Source: Cristatella mucedo (taxonomy: Eukaryota; Bryozoa; Phylactolaemata; Cristatellidae). Taken from it: a stretch of DNA of 64,000 nt. Below are positions 1 to 11,636 of the stretch, one piece after another. The stretch lies in NCBI GenBank assembly GCA_009760855.2, contig WPIO01000062.1:1648001-1712000 (forward strand), in the 5' to 3' direction. Under the pieces are notes generated by a model, which worked only from the letters and a program-made list of their open reading frames with translations, was not told where the DNA came from and did no database searches. A program made the position numbers and the translations under genes. How positions within the stretch are numbered: position 1 is the stretch's first letter; each line of letters starts with the position of its first letter.

Positions 1-253
1 GTTGCTGAAATTCACTTGGTCTGGTGTTGCTTTCTCGGATAGTGGCCTGACTAGAGCCTTTTTGAAAATTACTGGGACATGACCTAAGGCTAATGACATA
101 TTTGTGATTTTATTTATGCAGGGCATCAGCAGATCAATTCATCGTATAAGGAAGACAGTGTGAATATGGTCCAGAGGTTGTCTTCTTTGATTGGCAGACG
201 AACTTCAAGACTAGGTCGCTAGTGACCTCGTTGAATGTTGACATTGAGGTGCT
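1..253 (-). mobile_element. LINE-A fragment (region between endonuclease and RT), left-edge truncated
   Basis: This stretch is a diverged copy of bases 47980-48215, the inter-domain part of the 3-kb LINE-A copy in the ISOC gene. Shared wording includes the 'gcctgacta', 'gctaatgacatat', 'gcagatcaat' and 'gacattgaggtgctg' blocks in the same order. The coding strand is minus. It has no open frame and is cut by the window edge. Homology is read directly from the sequence. Assignment to a CR1/L2-like LINE rests on the better copy. Confidence 0.8.
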
Positions 254-763
254 GAAGTGGAATGCATAGAATAGCGTAGAACAGCAAAAAATGGCCTAGA
301 ACAGGTCGGTTATAGAGTTAATCTTACATTTGAACTTTAAGATGCCGGAATATTCCTGTATCGTCAGCGTAACTCTGACGGGTTGATTGTGAAATAAAGC
401 CACCATGCCCGTCTGCAAGCATGTCAATCGGCATAGCCGTTCTCGCTTGATGGAGCTTGGACGACATGTTGAGTTTTAGCAATTGGTCTGCAAATATTTG
501 GAACTGGCTAAAACATCATAGTATAGAATGGAACTATATTGACCTCAAAGTATACATTATAATTGTGAGACGTGCTACGGATTTGCCGTTTTCTTAGGTT
601 AGGCTTCACAAGATGTCGTCGAAAGAATGCAATGGAGCAGTTACGCTAGCGGGTTTTTTATTATACTAATATCCCTACTCATCTTCAACAGCAAATTTTA
701 ATTATAGGCACTGCCAGCAATAGGTTGTGCTTAGAGAATGAAGTGAACGCCACTGCACCTGGG

Positions 764-925
764 TGTTAGCCTAGGGGTTAGGTGTTCGCTCTTTCTGACA
801 CAGGTCGGGGGTTCAAGTAACGCTGTGGGCGATCCTTTTATACCAACTGCAAGCATTAATGACAGCTGTTAAGGCTCTTCTGTCACTATAAACGAGGCTG
901 CTGAATCAGCTACGCTTTTTGTGGC
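764..925 (+). mobile_element. SINE-1 copy (tRNA-derived)
   Basis: A tRNA-like head with an A box (ttagcctaggggt) is followed about 40 bases on by a B-box-like gggttcaagt. A body then ends in 'aaggctcttctgtcactataaacgaggctgctgaatcagcta'-type sequence. The same head, body and tail recur at 1962, 10262 and 57780 on plus, and at 17938, 21202, 22030, 40108 and 41495 on minus. That recurrence identifies a SINE family, not a tRNA gene: there is no acceptor-stem closure. Confidence 0.8.
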
Positions 926-1229
926 AACCAGTAGCACGAATGTTGAGCCCATTTGAAGTAAACTGGTTATGGGGCTAACGTGCTAAGTTGGGCCTGGGGA
1001 TGTGTTTAGAAAATAATCATTAGATCTCAACTCAAAGTAGGCTCAGCATATTTGGACAACGAGAGAAAACAGTCAGCTAACTGAATCAATCAGCTAACCA
1101 TTAAATTTGTTAACGTGAGGGAAATGAGTCCTTGCAGAATACTCAAAGTGTTAATAATGACAAAAACATTTGCTTAGTATCCTGTGAGAACAAAATCTCT
1201 TGCTATGTACTGTAATGCTCTGCGAAGGA

Positions 1230-1920
1230 ATCGTAAAAGTCGATTAGTGATAGAATGCACAGAAAGCTCACACGAGTAGTGCAAAGGCTGTGAGGAATTC
1301 GTTGTAATTTCTATGTAGTTTCGTTGTTGATGTCATTCATCGTTCGTTGTAGTTTCTTTTATATGCCGTCAATCTGGGGGATGTCGCGTTGTCAGTCGGT
1401 AGTGAATTCTGAGCTTTGGGAGCATAGACACTAAGAATATAGTCTCCGAAGGATTTGAGTTTGGTTAGAAGCACAGCTAATCAATCGGAGTCCGAGGAGC
1501 AGGTACGACGACGAGATTTCGGCTGGCAGGGCCAGAGCATGAGAGTGAAAGAAGCTAAAAGTGAGTTTCAGAATCTTGCAATCGATGCCTTACTTAATGA
1601 GGAGCTAGCGGGAGGGAGACGGCTTGAAGCGCTGTCATGTGGCAGTACCAATGTTCATGACAGACAAACCAAAATTTTTCGCCGAATGTAAGCATCTTTT
1701 TTTGCACAGGCAGAAAGACCTGCAAGCCGCGAGCTACAAAAGTCTAGACGGGGTGACACACGTGGTTCATAAGGCTTAACTGTTGTACCCTTATATATTC
1801 AAGCCTGAATTTATTTAGTGCGTTCCGCTGAAAGTAGACTTGACTGCGGGGCTGATGCGACGTCTACTGAAAGGTTATTTTGGAGCTGGACCATCAGATC
1901 TCATGCGGCCATAATGCATC
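1230..1920 (-). pseudogene. Decayed LINE-A reverse-transcriptase 3' half
   Basis: The block aligns by eye to 46700-47240, the C-terminal RT region and 3' part of LINE-A on the minus strand. Shared landmarks are 'gctttgggagcata', 'tctccgaaggattt' and 'gaaagtagacttgactg'. A chance open frame runs through 1455-1691 on plus, but it lies antisense to the LINE and is not considered a gene. It is heavily mutated, hence old. Confidence 0.7.
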
Positions 1921-1961
1921 CAGTTCCAAACAGATGTAATCCAGCCAGTCAGCATGCCCCT

Positions 1962-2121
1962 CGGTCTTAGCTCAGAGTTAAGGTGGTCGCACTTTACGAC
2001 CCCGGTCGTGAGCTCGAGACCTGCAGCAGGCAATCCTTCGTTGACCACTGCACGCTAGATGATGGTGGCCACTAAGGCTCGCCTGCCGCTTCATAAACGA
2101 GACTGTTTAATCAGCTAGCCT
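1962..2121 (+). mobile_element. SINE-1 copy
   Basis: It has the tRNA-like head (tcttagctcagagttaagg), the palindromic 'cgaccccggtcgtgagctcgag' B-box area, and the family tail 'cataaacgagactgtttaatcagctag'. It shares these elements in order with the other SINE-1 copies. No coding content. Confidence 0.8.
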
Positions 2122-3090
2122 TTACTAATTGCCCACTTATTGCCCCGTTTGACCACTGAACAATTAAATTTTCCACGGTAAACGTCTTAAGATGTTCGCT
2201 TGACTACGGTATTTAATTACACGCGGGCACTAATTTGAAACTCTGGCCTTCACTGGGACAGTCATCGGCTTCGCCCTGGGTTTCGCCTTTGGATCGGGCC
2301 GACGAGATGCGAGCAAAGGCCGCGGTTGGAAATGCAAGGAAAATAGCAAATGGAGCAGTTGAGACAAGCGTACTAGTTCCGGCCGACAATCGTGACCCGA
2401 GCGGGGGGAGGGGGAGGGCCGGGGGGCAATTTAGCGGCTAGGCCCAGAGCACTGGCAGCCGGTCCGCGATCTCTCGCATTCTCTCTGCCAAATAGGCGCG
2501 GCGCTGTACGAAGGAGCAATGACGCACGAAGCTTCGGCTTCGGCGAGAAGCCCGGGCATTGACCTATGCTAACCTCGGGCGAACGTGTACGCCTAAAACA
2601 GGCCGCCTTAATACACTCATCGACGGACGCAGCCGCGGTTGCGACAGTGCGTTAATATCGCGCTAAGGAGACCGCTAATAGCCAAAACACGAATACGCCG
2701 TAAACGAGAGCACACTTGCTGATAAAATGAGGCAATTAGCTAAATTACTGGCCCTGAGAGGCTTTTATTGTTGCGTACAAAATAATCGTGACTAAACAAA
2801 ATGTACCCGTTTTCTTCAGTTTCCGGAGTCTTACTCCGCAAGCGCTGAGTAGGATCTCGATCATTATCTCGCCCAATTCGGTCAAAATAATTCTTCGTAA
2901 CTCGTGTCCCTGCCAACATTTAGCTCTAATACGATTTTTCGTGTACTCTGTAGAGCATAAAATCAGCGCACAGCCTCCGATTTGTCAGACAATTGTTGTC
3001 GACAGTCAAGCATTCGACTAGCCTACTACACCTTACACAAAGCCACCCAGCGAAGCCATCGCCTGCACCGAAATCGAGCCGATTATCGGC
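2122..3090. other. Unassigned GC-rich stretch
   Basis: The block at about 2230-2650 is GC- and CpG-rich, with a G-run at 2402-2432. Short open frames occur (2235-2441, 2788-3021), but none has a recognisable domain or convincing splice sites joining it to another. It could be promoter-like DNA of a gene outside the window. I see no gene in it. Confidence 0.3.
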
Positions 3091-3095
3091 AAAGG

Positions 3096-3196
3096 TAATA
3101 ATAATAATAATAATAAAAATAATATTAATAATGCACTTGATAAAGCGCCCTCAGAGAACACATTCTATTTCTAGGCGCTTTACATTTGCTGAAGGT
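3096..3196 (-). mobile_element. LINE-A 3'-end fragment with (TAA)n tail
   Basis: A (taa)n run at 3097-3133 is followed by 'gcacttgataaagcgccctcagagaac' and 'ctaggcgctttacatttgctg'. This is the reverse complement of the conserved LINE-A 3' terminus (compare 57005-57070 on plus). It is a severely 5'-truncated insertion, typical of non-LTR retrotransposition. Confidence 0.85.
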
Positions 3197-3199
3197 GCG

Positions 3200-3790
3200 A
3201 CACTTGGAGCGCGCCCCACTGTCCGCGGGGTTGTGCTTCTGTACAAGTCACGTAGCCTTGAATTTCGTAGAGAAGAAAAAAAGATGTTTCTTATATGGGG
3301 TTGCGCTGCTGTCGGGGGCCCAAGCAGAGGAGTTCGACAGTCCCGCTCCAGTAGCGCGAAACTGGCAGAACTTCCACTTGTGCGTCCGACAGGTACAGAG
3401 AGAATGCTTAAGCTAGAAGGAGCCGACAGCATACATGGCCGGCGCAGCATGCATCGACGGAGCAGAGTAGCCCATTTCACAACAATTCCTAGCCAGAGCA
3501 TTTGCGATTGGACGCATTGTTGCTGCCGGACGCAATGGCGCTGACCGATAGTGTCGTCATTGTTGAGTGGCATCAGGTGGCCGCCAGCGATCTTGCACGC
3601 GTCGGCTGCCACGGACCACGACGGCGATATTCCTGCCGGATGACCCGCGACGCAGGCTAACATAACAACTCGTCCAATCCACACTGGAAATCACAGAAAT
3701 TCCGTCAGGAAGCTTCGCCGAGGCTGGCACACTCTAAGCGCGACGAGTGACTTGGATTTGTCCGCTGGCGCGTATCGTCGAGACAATACT
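3200..3790. other. Overlapping open frames, no recognisable gene
   Basis: Open frames of about 180 codons exist on both strands (2993-3544 plus, 3151-3684 minus). Composition is GC-rich and the two frames overlap antisense. Neither translation shows a known domain, and the plus frame begins inside a LINE-A tail. I treat them as chance frames. Confidence 0.3.
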
Positions 3791-3800
3791 ATTGGCTATA

Positions 3801-3852
3801 ATTCATATAGTAATATAATATAATATAATATATAATAATAAAAGAATATATA
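3801..3852. repeat. AT-rich (ATAATAT)n simple repeat
   Basis: Irregular iterations of 'taatata' are seen directly. No function inferred. Confidence 0.8.
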
Positions 3853-4094
3853 GTAGTTATAATAGTACCAGTCTCATGGCAAAATTTAGGCCCAAAAAAC
3901 GTATTTTCTCATCAAAAGTTCAAATGCAGAAGTTCAAATGAAGAAACTTACTAATGAAATCCCTCATGAGAAAGAGCGTTGGCTGTTTTTGGCTAGAACC
4001 AGGTGACTAGAAGGCGATCCATGCAAAGCGCCCTTCCAGAGGAGCGCCCTCGACGAGCGACAGTAATTATGCAGAATGCGGAAGCAAGCAAATT

Positions 4095-4158
4095 TAAAGT
4101 GCCTAGAAAGAGATTCTGCTCTCAGAGGGTTCTATATGAAATGTATTATTATTATTAG
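4095..4158 (+). mobile_element. LINE-A / SINE-2 3' terminus
   Basis: The sequence reads 'aaagtgcctagaaagagatt...ctcagagggttctata...tattattattatta'. This is the shared 3' end of LINE-A and SINE-2 in plus orientation. Only the terminal ~60 bases remain. Confidence 0.7.
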
Positions 4159-4798
4159 CGCAGAAAGATTCCGCCTCAAACGGGAAGCGTCCCGCGGCCT
4201 TTGGCTTTCCTGGCTAGTACTCTGGCCACTGAGCTGGAGAGACTGTAACTCCACTTAAGTGCCAATTGTGCGGGAATTGTACCGCAGCCAAAGTTTTTTG
4301 TGTATGGCGCCGTTTAAAAGACACAAATTTCTAAATTGCAATCTCAAGTTTTGAAAATTGACATGTGACGGAAACAAGGTTTCGAAAAATAAATTTGTAA
4401 GATATGTTCATATCTGTAGTAATTCCTCCCACTCGCTAATATGAGCCTCATTTGAATATAGGGCCTACATAAGGGTGTTTTCCGCGTGGAATAATTTGTA
4501 AATAGCAGCTATGAATCTGCAAACGGACAGCAGACCTTTACTCGGAACCCTGGAATCAGCGTTGAATGTACTAAATAACAGCCCGCCCATAAGTCAACCC
4601 TCCGTCAGATAGCAATAGCCGAATACAAATAAGCGAGTCCAACCTTCCAAAAGGAGGGGCTCTGCTTGGGTTAAGGGCTTTCTAAGGCTATCCCTGCTTT
4701 ATTCGCTTACCCTATGTATGTTTATTAACACGCATTGCAGTAACCACCTTCAACTTCTGGAAGTGAATAATGTCTTATTGGCTAGAACCACGACCCTA

Positions 4799-5060
4799 GA
4801 ATGTAATGTTTCTCCGTCTGTAACTCTAAAAAGCCATAAAGACTATGTGTGTATTACGCAGGAGAGCTTTGCATAGCGCACTCACAGCCTAAGCGGCTTT
4901 CGGTATGCATTCGGTAGCCAACAGACTTCATCTCACGTAACAAAGAGAAATTGAGAAGCACAGTAATAGCTCAGGACCGCTGAAAAGGATGGGCCATAGC
5001 CGGCAGCAGGAGAGTAGTTGTCGCTGCGTAAGAATTGTGGAAGTAGAAGGCAGTCCATGC
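4799..5060 (-). mobile_element. LINE-B 3' fragment
   Basis: On the minus strand the 3' UTR of LINE-B is visible: 'ctccgtctgtaactctaaaaagccataaagac', then 'aggagagctttgcatagcgcactcacagcctaag'. It continues into the C-terminal coding part ('aagaattgtggaag'). It is collinear with the better minus copy at 22245-23330. Confidence 0.85.
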
Positions 5061-5189
5061 ATGCAATGTGCTTCAAAGTCCTGAGTAGGTCGCATGACGA
5101 GCGATGGACACAGCTAATTCCCTGAGATCTGAAGCAATGAAAATGGCTAACCACCCAGCATAGCGTCGACTTCAAAGTTTCTCTGCCCG

Positions 5190-5610
5190 CTTTTAGGTCC
5201 TTTATTCTCTTACTCCTGCCTACCTATCAGAGCTACCAGGCTTTGCAACGTACCGCCTGCTCTTTTCGCCTAACGTCATTTAGCAGTGCCTCTGACCAAT
5301 CTCAAATTCTTTGGAAACCGTGCCTTAGTTCCCATACGACGCAAGCCTAAGGAACTCGCACGCGACTGTTACCATGACAACTCCTAGCTCGATGAAGTTA
5401 AAAACGTAGCTAAAACCACGCTTGTTGCTCGAAGCATTTGCTTGCTCCGTGTGAGTTGTCTTGTGCATGTTTATGCGTACTGACTTTGTGTGCATTTTAT
5501 CACCGACCAATTCACATGCTTCTTTTGCAACATACTTATATGCTTAGAAAGAGATTTAATACCACTAGATTGCTATAGAAATGTCTTATTATTATCTGTT
5601 CGAATACGAT
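5190..5610 (+). mobile_element. Decayed LINE-A 3' half
   Basis: Bases 5190-5340 resemble 56595-56755 of the better LINE-A copy (the RT C-terminus: 'cctacctatcagagct', 'ttctttggaaaccgtgcctta'). Bases 5540-5600 keep the eroded 3' tail ('gcttagaaagagattta...tattattat'). The sequence between is too diverged to align by eye. Confidence 0.6.
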
Positions 5611-6235
5611 GCCTTCAAACGCGAATAGCCCAAGCTATTCTAGCTACTTTTTGCCGTGAGCAATCCTTTTAATAATGAGCATGCATACGACTAATCTGAG
5701 AAAAGGTAGGTCTTCGTGTCTAATGTTACGATATCAGGTATTTACGTAAATGTCTCCATGCATTTATCTTTCCAGGAACCCATTAGAACAAGAAAAATAC
5801 CCATGAATGCAGAAACAACCAGCATAATTACTAAAATCGAAATTAACGCTGCACAGTTAGGCGTAGCAAATTTGCAAAGCTGCGAAGACACGAAACTGTA
5901 AAAGCACTACAAGTTTGTTACTCAGATAGACGTTGACGAGAATACTCTAAAAAGCACCAGTTAGCACACGAATTGCTTAGCGAAACATTCGTGCATAGCA
6001 TGCCTCATAACCCGTAGCCGCTCAAATGATTTGAGCAACGCACGAAGAGGGTGAGTTGAAAGCGGCGAGAAGGTCTACTGGGAACTCGTAAAAGCTTGGC
6101 ATTTCAGTAAGGAAAGGAGTCTTGCGAAAGCTTTCCAATGAATATCAGGCTTTTTTAGAGCAAAAATAACCCGACGGGCTGCCTGGGAGCGGAGCTGTTT
6201 TTTTTTGGGGGGGGGGAGAGCAGAGGCGTAGTGAG
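5611..6235. other. No gene seen
   Basis: AT-rich sequence with only short open frames (for example 5716-5901) that lack domains or splice context. A poly-T/poly-G run lies at 6199-6219. Nothing is supported here. Confidence 0.4.
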
Positions 6236-6239
6236 ACAT

Positions 6240-6640
6240 TTCGGTGCCCGGGGACAAAGCTATACATCGTGCCCCCTCCCTGTGTCAGAAATTTCTGCAA
6301 CATAGCTCCACCACAGAAGAAATTCAAAAAAGACATGCTAGCAGGCATACGAGTCGAGAACTTTTATTAACTGTAGCAAGGATACAAGGTAGCTATCACA
6401 GCTTTAACTTAAGTGAATTTCTCTGGCCTCGAACATGGCAAACCATTCTATTACAGTTTGAAAGTAAATATTTTCCAGTGTTTCTTTCTCTATGACTAAC
6501 AAGCCGCATTGGAGAGTCGATCTTTTCCCAGTGATGCTCTCAAATAAGACATGATAATTTTTAGCTTGCTAAAGGAACGTTCACAACTGGCAACTGATAC
6601 AGCTATGGTGAGAACAAGGCAAAGAATTTTACAGTCAAAA
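6240..6640 (-). pseudogene. hAT-type DNA transposase relic (C-terminal dimerisation region)
   Basis: The minus strand over about 6500-6630 translates to a frame with ...AVSVASCERSFSKLKIIMSY and then ...LRASLGKDRLSNAA. This is the hallmark CERSFSxLK-x-I-x-x-x-LR-x-x-x-x-x-xRL motif of the hAT C-terminal dimerisation domain. A stop follows directly after the motif. Further downstream on minus (6250-6340) the frame gives short hAT-like sequence around MSFLNFF. No N-terminal transposase, DDE catalytic region or terminal inverted repeats were found, so this is a dead fragment. Family known: cut-and-paste transposase. The assignment rests on the motif only. Confidence 0.75.
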
Positions 6641-8960
6641 AATCAAGTCACTAAAAGGGAGCAGCTAAAGACGTAAAGGAAGTGTGCCGTAGCCGGAATA
6701 TCAACAGAGTAGGTGCATAGCGAACGTTGTAATTCTTTTGAGTAGCTATGCTGTTAAAAGCCCAGCTTGAATAATTGGTCCGTTAGCTCTTTGGCACCGT
6801 AAGTTTGCTATTAGTAATCGCTCAGCTGAAATCTATCCTAGTTGTTTAATAGCGTACCTACTAGCAATTTAATGCGGCGCCATACCAAGGCAACTATACC
6901 TCTCAACTCTGGCTGCCATGTATCGCACGTGATGTTGTACGCATTGCTCGGCTCAAATAGATGCAAAATTATTAGAATAAACGCGAAACCGCCGTGTAGA
7001 GCCTTCATCGAAGCGCGATTGATTGCAACAATGAGCGGCGGCGTGTAGCCGGAGTGCCGAAGAACGTGAACAATTTCGAAGACATATGAGTCGCAAATGC
7101 GCGGGCGAAGGAGGCGTTATCTGCTGCCAAGGCTTAACTATCGCACGCTACCTGCTGAACAACTTCTTCGAGCGGGTACATCGTAGCCGTGGGCGGTAAT
7201 GGTGTGTCGTTCAAATGGCCTCGCTATTGAATCTAACGACGGCTCGTCTTCTTTTGGGGAAGAAATTCGTTTTTGGTCTGCCTAACGCCGTGGATATTTT
7301 GCCAGCACACTGCGGTGGCTACAAGAAAACTCGTCACACCACTTCTGAGTGCTACAATGGTGGCGGAGAGCTTCAAGCTATCGCCAAGACTGCAGGACAC
7401 TCAAACGGGCTTAGCAGGATGCTGATCGAACGCCATTACTCTGCAGGAATCGCGGACTTTCCGGTGGTGCTACATTTTGATTATTTTTATGACTACGACG
7501 ATGGCTATGCTTAAATTTTTGACATATTTATGTATTACAAATATTAAGTCTATGGAATTTATATTTACGTTAAATGAATAACTATCTGCGTTAATTATAA
7601 ATATATTATTTTACTTGGTTTCGAATATGTCGTCTTAGTTTTTGCTGCTTTAGGGAGTTACAGACGGTAAAACAAACATGAATGTACCGTATTCTAAAAA
7701 ATGAGATTCTGGTTGCCCTTATTCTTATAGATGTAGTTTTATTTAATGCGACGAATAAAGAAATCATGCCTACTATTGACTAGTAATCTTCATTGTATTC
7801 TAAATAACTTCTCGTGTAAAGCTGTCAACACGAGGCAACTGCCCATGTGAGCACTCGAACAGCACTTGAACAATGTACAGCTTGTTAAAACGCGCGGCTC
7901 ATTTGGATTGCGGTTCCAGGCTATAGCATCCGGAAGCAACGCATGCGAATATCCCTAGGCGATTTGATACAGCTAGCACCCGTATTTCATGCCGTTTCCA
8001 AGCTAATAGAGTTGAGTGGTTATAAGTAAAAGGTAAATATCTTGGCAAATCCATAGTCTGTGGGATATTTTAAAGCAGTTATCCCTCTCCCAAGAGATCG
8101 GAGATTAATTGAAGCGCTCAAAGATTACTTCACGCGATACTACTTCAGCTACTCTCATTGAGGCTCACTCAGAGACGGACGCCGAAACTACTCGCCGGAG
8201 GTGCACATCACCCTCAGGTCTCTTAACCCCCTATAATAAAAATGGCCTATCATTGCCTGGAAACAGAACCAGAATTTTCACCCCGAAGGCTCGTTGCCTG
8301 GAAGGAGCCTGAATTCCGTAAAAAAATATTTCTCGTTTTTTAGAGCCTGGTGATACGAAAATATTTTCAGACCCATCTTAAAAGAAATTGACAGCCATCC
8401 AGCTAGAGAGCAAGAAACTGCTATAGGTCGCAGGCGTGCAACCCAGTAGACCCGTTAGTTTCATTGTAAAATAAAAATGGCAGCCCCTCTCTCGAAGCCA
8501 GACTGAAGCTTCGCGATGCAAGCCGCACGCCCGACAGGCCGGCCTCATTTGCCTCGTTTAAAAACGTTAAAAGCCTCTCTCCCACTGGCAAAGGACCTTG
8601 AAGCAGCAGTGTGGCGAAAGAGAGCCGCCCGACAAGCTTCGAGCCACTCTGCATGCTTGCTGGCTCCGCTCCCCTCCCCCCCCCCCCGAAGAAAGACCGG
8701 TCCTCATCACGAAGGAGGGGGCTACCGGATCTCCACGAGACTAAAAAGGCGGCTCGCTGCGGTGACTCCTCGCCACAGTGAGTTCCCTCACCGAATAGCC
8801 CCTCTGCGACCCAAATTTCTTTTGTGCACATGTGAATACATCTCTACATTCACGGTAAACCACGTCAGGCCGGCGAACCCTTACGAGTGAATAGCCTGCA
8901 CGAAACCCTCGATGACTAATCAAGAATGCCCACCACGAGAGGAGATCGCGGCGAGGCATT
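6641..8960. other. Long stretch without recognisable gene
   Basis: Open frames of 60-136 codons occur (7215-7514 plus, 8421-8831 minus, 8516-8890 plus). The 99-codon frame at 7215-7514 has an ATG and ends in an acidic aromatic tail but matches no family I know. The 8.4-8.9 kb pair are antisense to each other and low in information. AT-rich 7510-7800 resembles untranslated or intergenic DNA. Confidence 0.35.
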
Positions 8961-8962
8961 TT

Positions 8963-9196
<234 letters not shown>

Positions 9197-9474
9197 CGGT
9201 GAATGCAGTAACTGCTTCGCAGTGCTCTGCAGGCACTCCAAATTTATAAGTAATATTCTCCGAAAATTGTGGCTAAAATGGCTCATTTCTAATTTTGTGC
9301 TGTACCTGGTAAGAAAACCCAAGTAGTTGCATACTCAATTTGTTATAATATTGCTAATTTATATGAATGCTGTGATCAAATGAAGATATAGAGGCGCAGA
9401 GTTGATAAAATACGGAATTTTAAAGCCAGCCTGCACAGGGAAAAATCAAGAAAACTAACTTTACTTTGGAAGGC

Positions 9475-9890
9475 AAGCGGCAGCTTTTGATGCAATTGAT
9501 CAAAAAGTTTTTCTTGAGCGCCTCTCATATCTCCCGAGCATCCATGGTACTGCACTGGAATGTCTCAGGTCTTATCTCAGCAGGAGACTCCAGAGTTTTG
9601 GTTGTGAACGGACAAAGATCATCCAAGGAGCCACTATTGTATGGGGTACCTCAGGACTCTGTGCTTGGTCAGGTATAATTTCTTGCTTTTGACTCTTCCT
9701 CTTGCCGTTGCAATTGCCAGGCACAACTTAGGCTTTAACTTCACTTTCTATGCAGATGACACTCAGTTGTGCATTCGCTTTGATTCCTCCCAGTTGAATG
9801 ATGATAGAACCAACTTTAAAGTTGTGGGCAAACCAAGTGCAAATCAGAAATTAGAAAACCTAACACTCGAAATTGGTTCATGTAAGAGAT
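9475..9890 (+). pseudogene. LINE-A reverse-transcriptase fragment with YADD box
   Basis: In broken frames the plus strand encodes FDAIDQKVFLERLSYL, then a short region matching the SYLSGR stretch of the LINE in ISOC intron 4. It then reads [18 protein letters not shown], which contains the RT catalytic YADD motif. Collinear with 47330-47760 (minus) of the larger copy. Several frameshifts and internal deletions leave it non-functional. Confidence 0.85.
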
Positions 9891-10261
9891 GGAAAAAAAC
9901 AATAAATTCGAATCATTGTATGACAGGCTCTCAGAAAATTGAGAACAATTACAGATGCTTTATAAAATGCCTGAGAAGATATCAAAATTCCCTTCCCAAA
10001 TACGTAAAGTCTGAAGCGGAGATCCGGATGATTGCTTGAGTGGTACGTAGGAAAGAACTTAAAAATTTTCGAAGTTGCATTTCTGTCCTTTACAGCTAAG
10101 CTCTGCTTAGCATTTTCGATCACTGGTAAGACTTCTTATCGTTTCGATTTTGCTGAACGCTCGTGGGAACCAACGGAAATTTAATGTAGCTCCCACTGTC
10201 ACACCTCAAAGCCAGACAGATTAAGTGGGTGTTTCGCTGGAGCTCTTTTACAGCCCACGCA

Positions 10262-10412
10262 TAGCCTATGCTGTTGCTCTTCACGACCGAGGTCCTGAGG
10301 TCGTGGGTTCAAATCACGGTGGGCGATCCTTTGTTGCCAATGCAAGCGGTGGTGAGAACCTTTAAGGCTCTTCTTCCGTTATATAAGAGAGGCTGTTAAA
10401 TCAGCTAGTATT
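10262..10412 (+). mobile_element. SINE-1 copy
   Basis: A tRNA-like head precedes 'cgaccgaggtcctgaggtcgtgggttcaaatc' (B box), the body 'ggcgatcctttgttgcca', and the tail 'gaggctgttaaatcagcta'. It matches the other SINE-1 copies. Confidence 0.85.
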
Positions 10413-10439
10413 TTACGCGACTTTCGGTGCAAATACTCT

Positions 10440-11030
10440 GGCCAACATACTTCATATCTCACAATAAAGAGAAAGTGAAAAACATAGCAAAGTTAGTAGG
10501 GCAGGCGGAAGCAGGAGAGTAGATCTCGTTGCGTAAGAATCGTGGAAGTGAGTCCCACAGTCTAGGACCTGCAAAGCAAAAGTTTCCGTCACCAACGGTC
10601 TTCAAGCGCAGAAATGGAACAGTTAATTCATTGTCCATAGAGACTCTGACGGCACGGAGAGGCTGAAAATGGTGCAGCAGTTCAGCTAGGTACGAAGGAG
10701 CCGAGCCGTGCTGGGCCTCATGGGTCGGAGTAAGAATCTTGCTCTGTATCTGTTGATCGACTGGGAGCCATCACAATTACGAGCAAAGGAGATGCATGGT
10801 TAGACTTCTTAGAGTTACTGATCAACCTTGCAGCCATCAACAGCTGCAGAAGCTTAGCACCTTTTTTCTGTAGCCGAGTCAAAACGAAATTGCACAAGTC
10901 AGCCGAGACAGAACCGAGGAGCTATTGTGATATTTAGCAAGCCATCGTGGTAGGCAGTCCTTAATCTTAGACAGAGATCGAACGAGATGGCTAGCTGCTG
11001 AAGCGATATTCTTAATAAAGCTTTCATGCT
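10440..11030 (-). pseudogene. LINE-B RT C-terminal fragment
   Basis: Reading minus, the C-terminal coding part of LINE-B is recognisable. 'ccacagtctaggacctgc' encodes the AGPRLW motif, 'tgaagcgca' lies in the LKTVGD region, and the alignment runs up to the 'aagctttcatg' (ESF) area. It is collinear with 22480-23190 on minus. Many substitutions and stops. Confidence 0.85.
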
Positions 11031-11636
11031 TTAATTATCAAAGCGACATCCGAATAACGAGCATTCGAAAACGCTCATCCTACAGCATCACTAATTAGAA
11101 AAGGAGTCCCCTAGCCCAGCCACCCGCTTCGAATGGCCTACGAGTTGTCTTATCGTCGTTCAGTTTAAGGAAATTAAGTCAACATTCAGGATCGAATGTC
11201 CGCAAGGCAACCATTAAGTATATGAGTCGCTGAAGCAGAGTCTGATGGTATAAACGACAAGTACCGACAAGCTCAGCCGCCGAGGCAAGCTATTAAACCT
11301 AGCAACGGCCACAATAGACAGTGGCTTTGTGCGGCGGCGATAGTCTATATTGGTTCTATAATAAGGATAGCAATAACAATAATAATACAAATACATTTGC
11401 GTAGCTCCTCAAGTAACTATATCTCTTACTAGGTACTTTAAAAAGCTGAAAAGGAAGCAAGACAGTCGCTTTAACATGCACATTGACGTATGAAATCGGG
11501 ATGGTGAGGGATGTAGTGACATACGTTTGCACAAGAATTATTCTGCGCCTGTCTAGTCTCTGCAAAAATAGTTCAAGCATTTCCCTGCGAATGTAGCTCA
11601 AGTCCTCGCGTCGCTGGGTGCCTGCGGTTATCGCGT

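Noticed and set aside
764-925. tRNA gene candidates from A-box/B-box-like pairs
   Set aside because: The acceptor stem does not close, and the same sequence with a common tail recurs about nine times. These are tRNA-derived SINEs.
3151-3684. 177-codon minus frame
   Set aside because: It overlaps a 183-codon plus frame and part of a LINE-A tail. No domain, no splice context, no start signal to prefer it.
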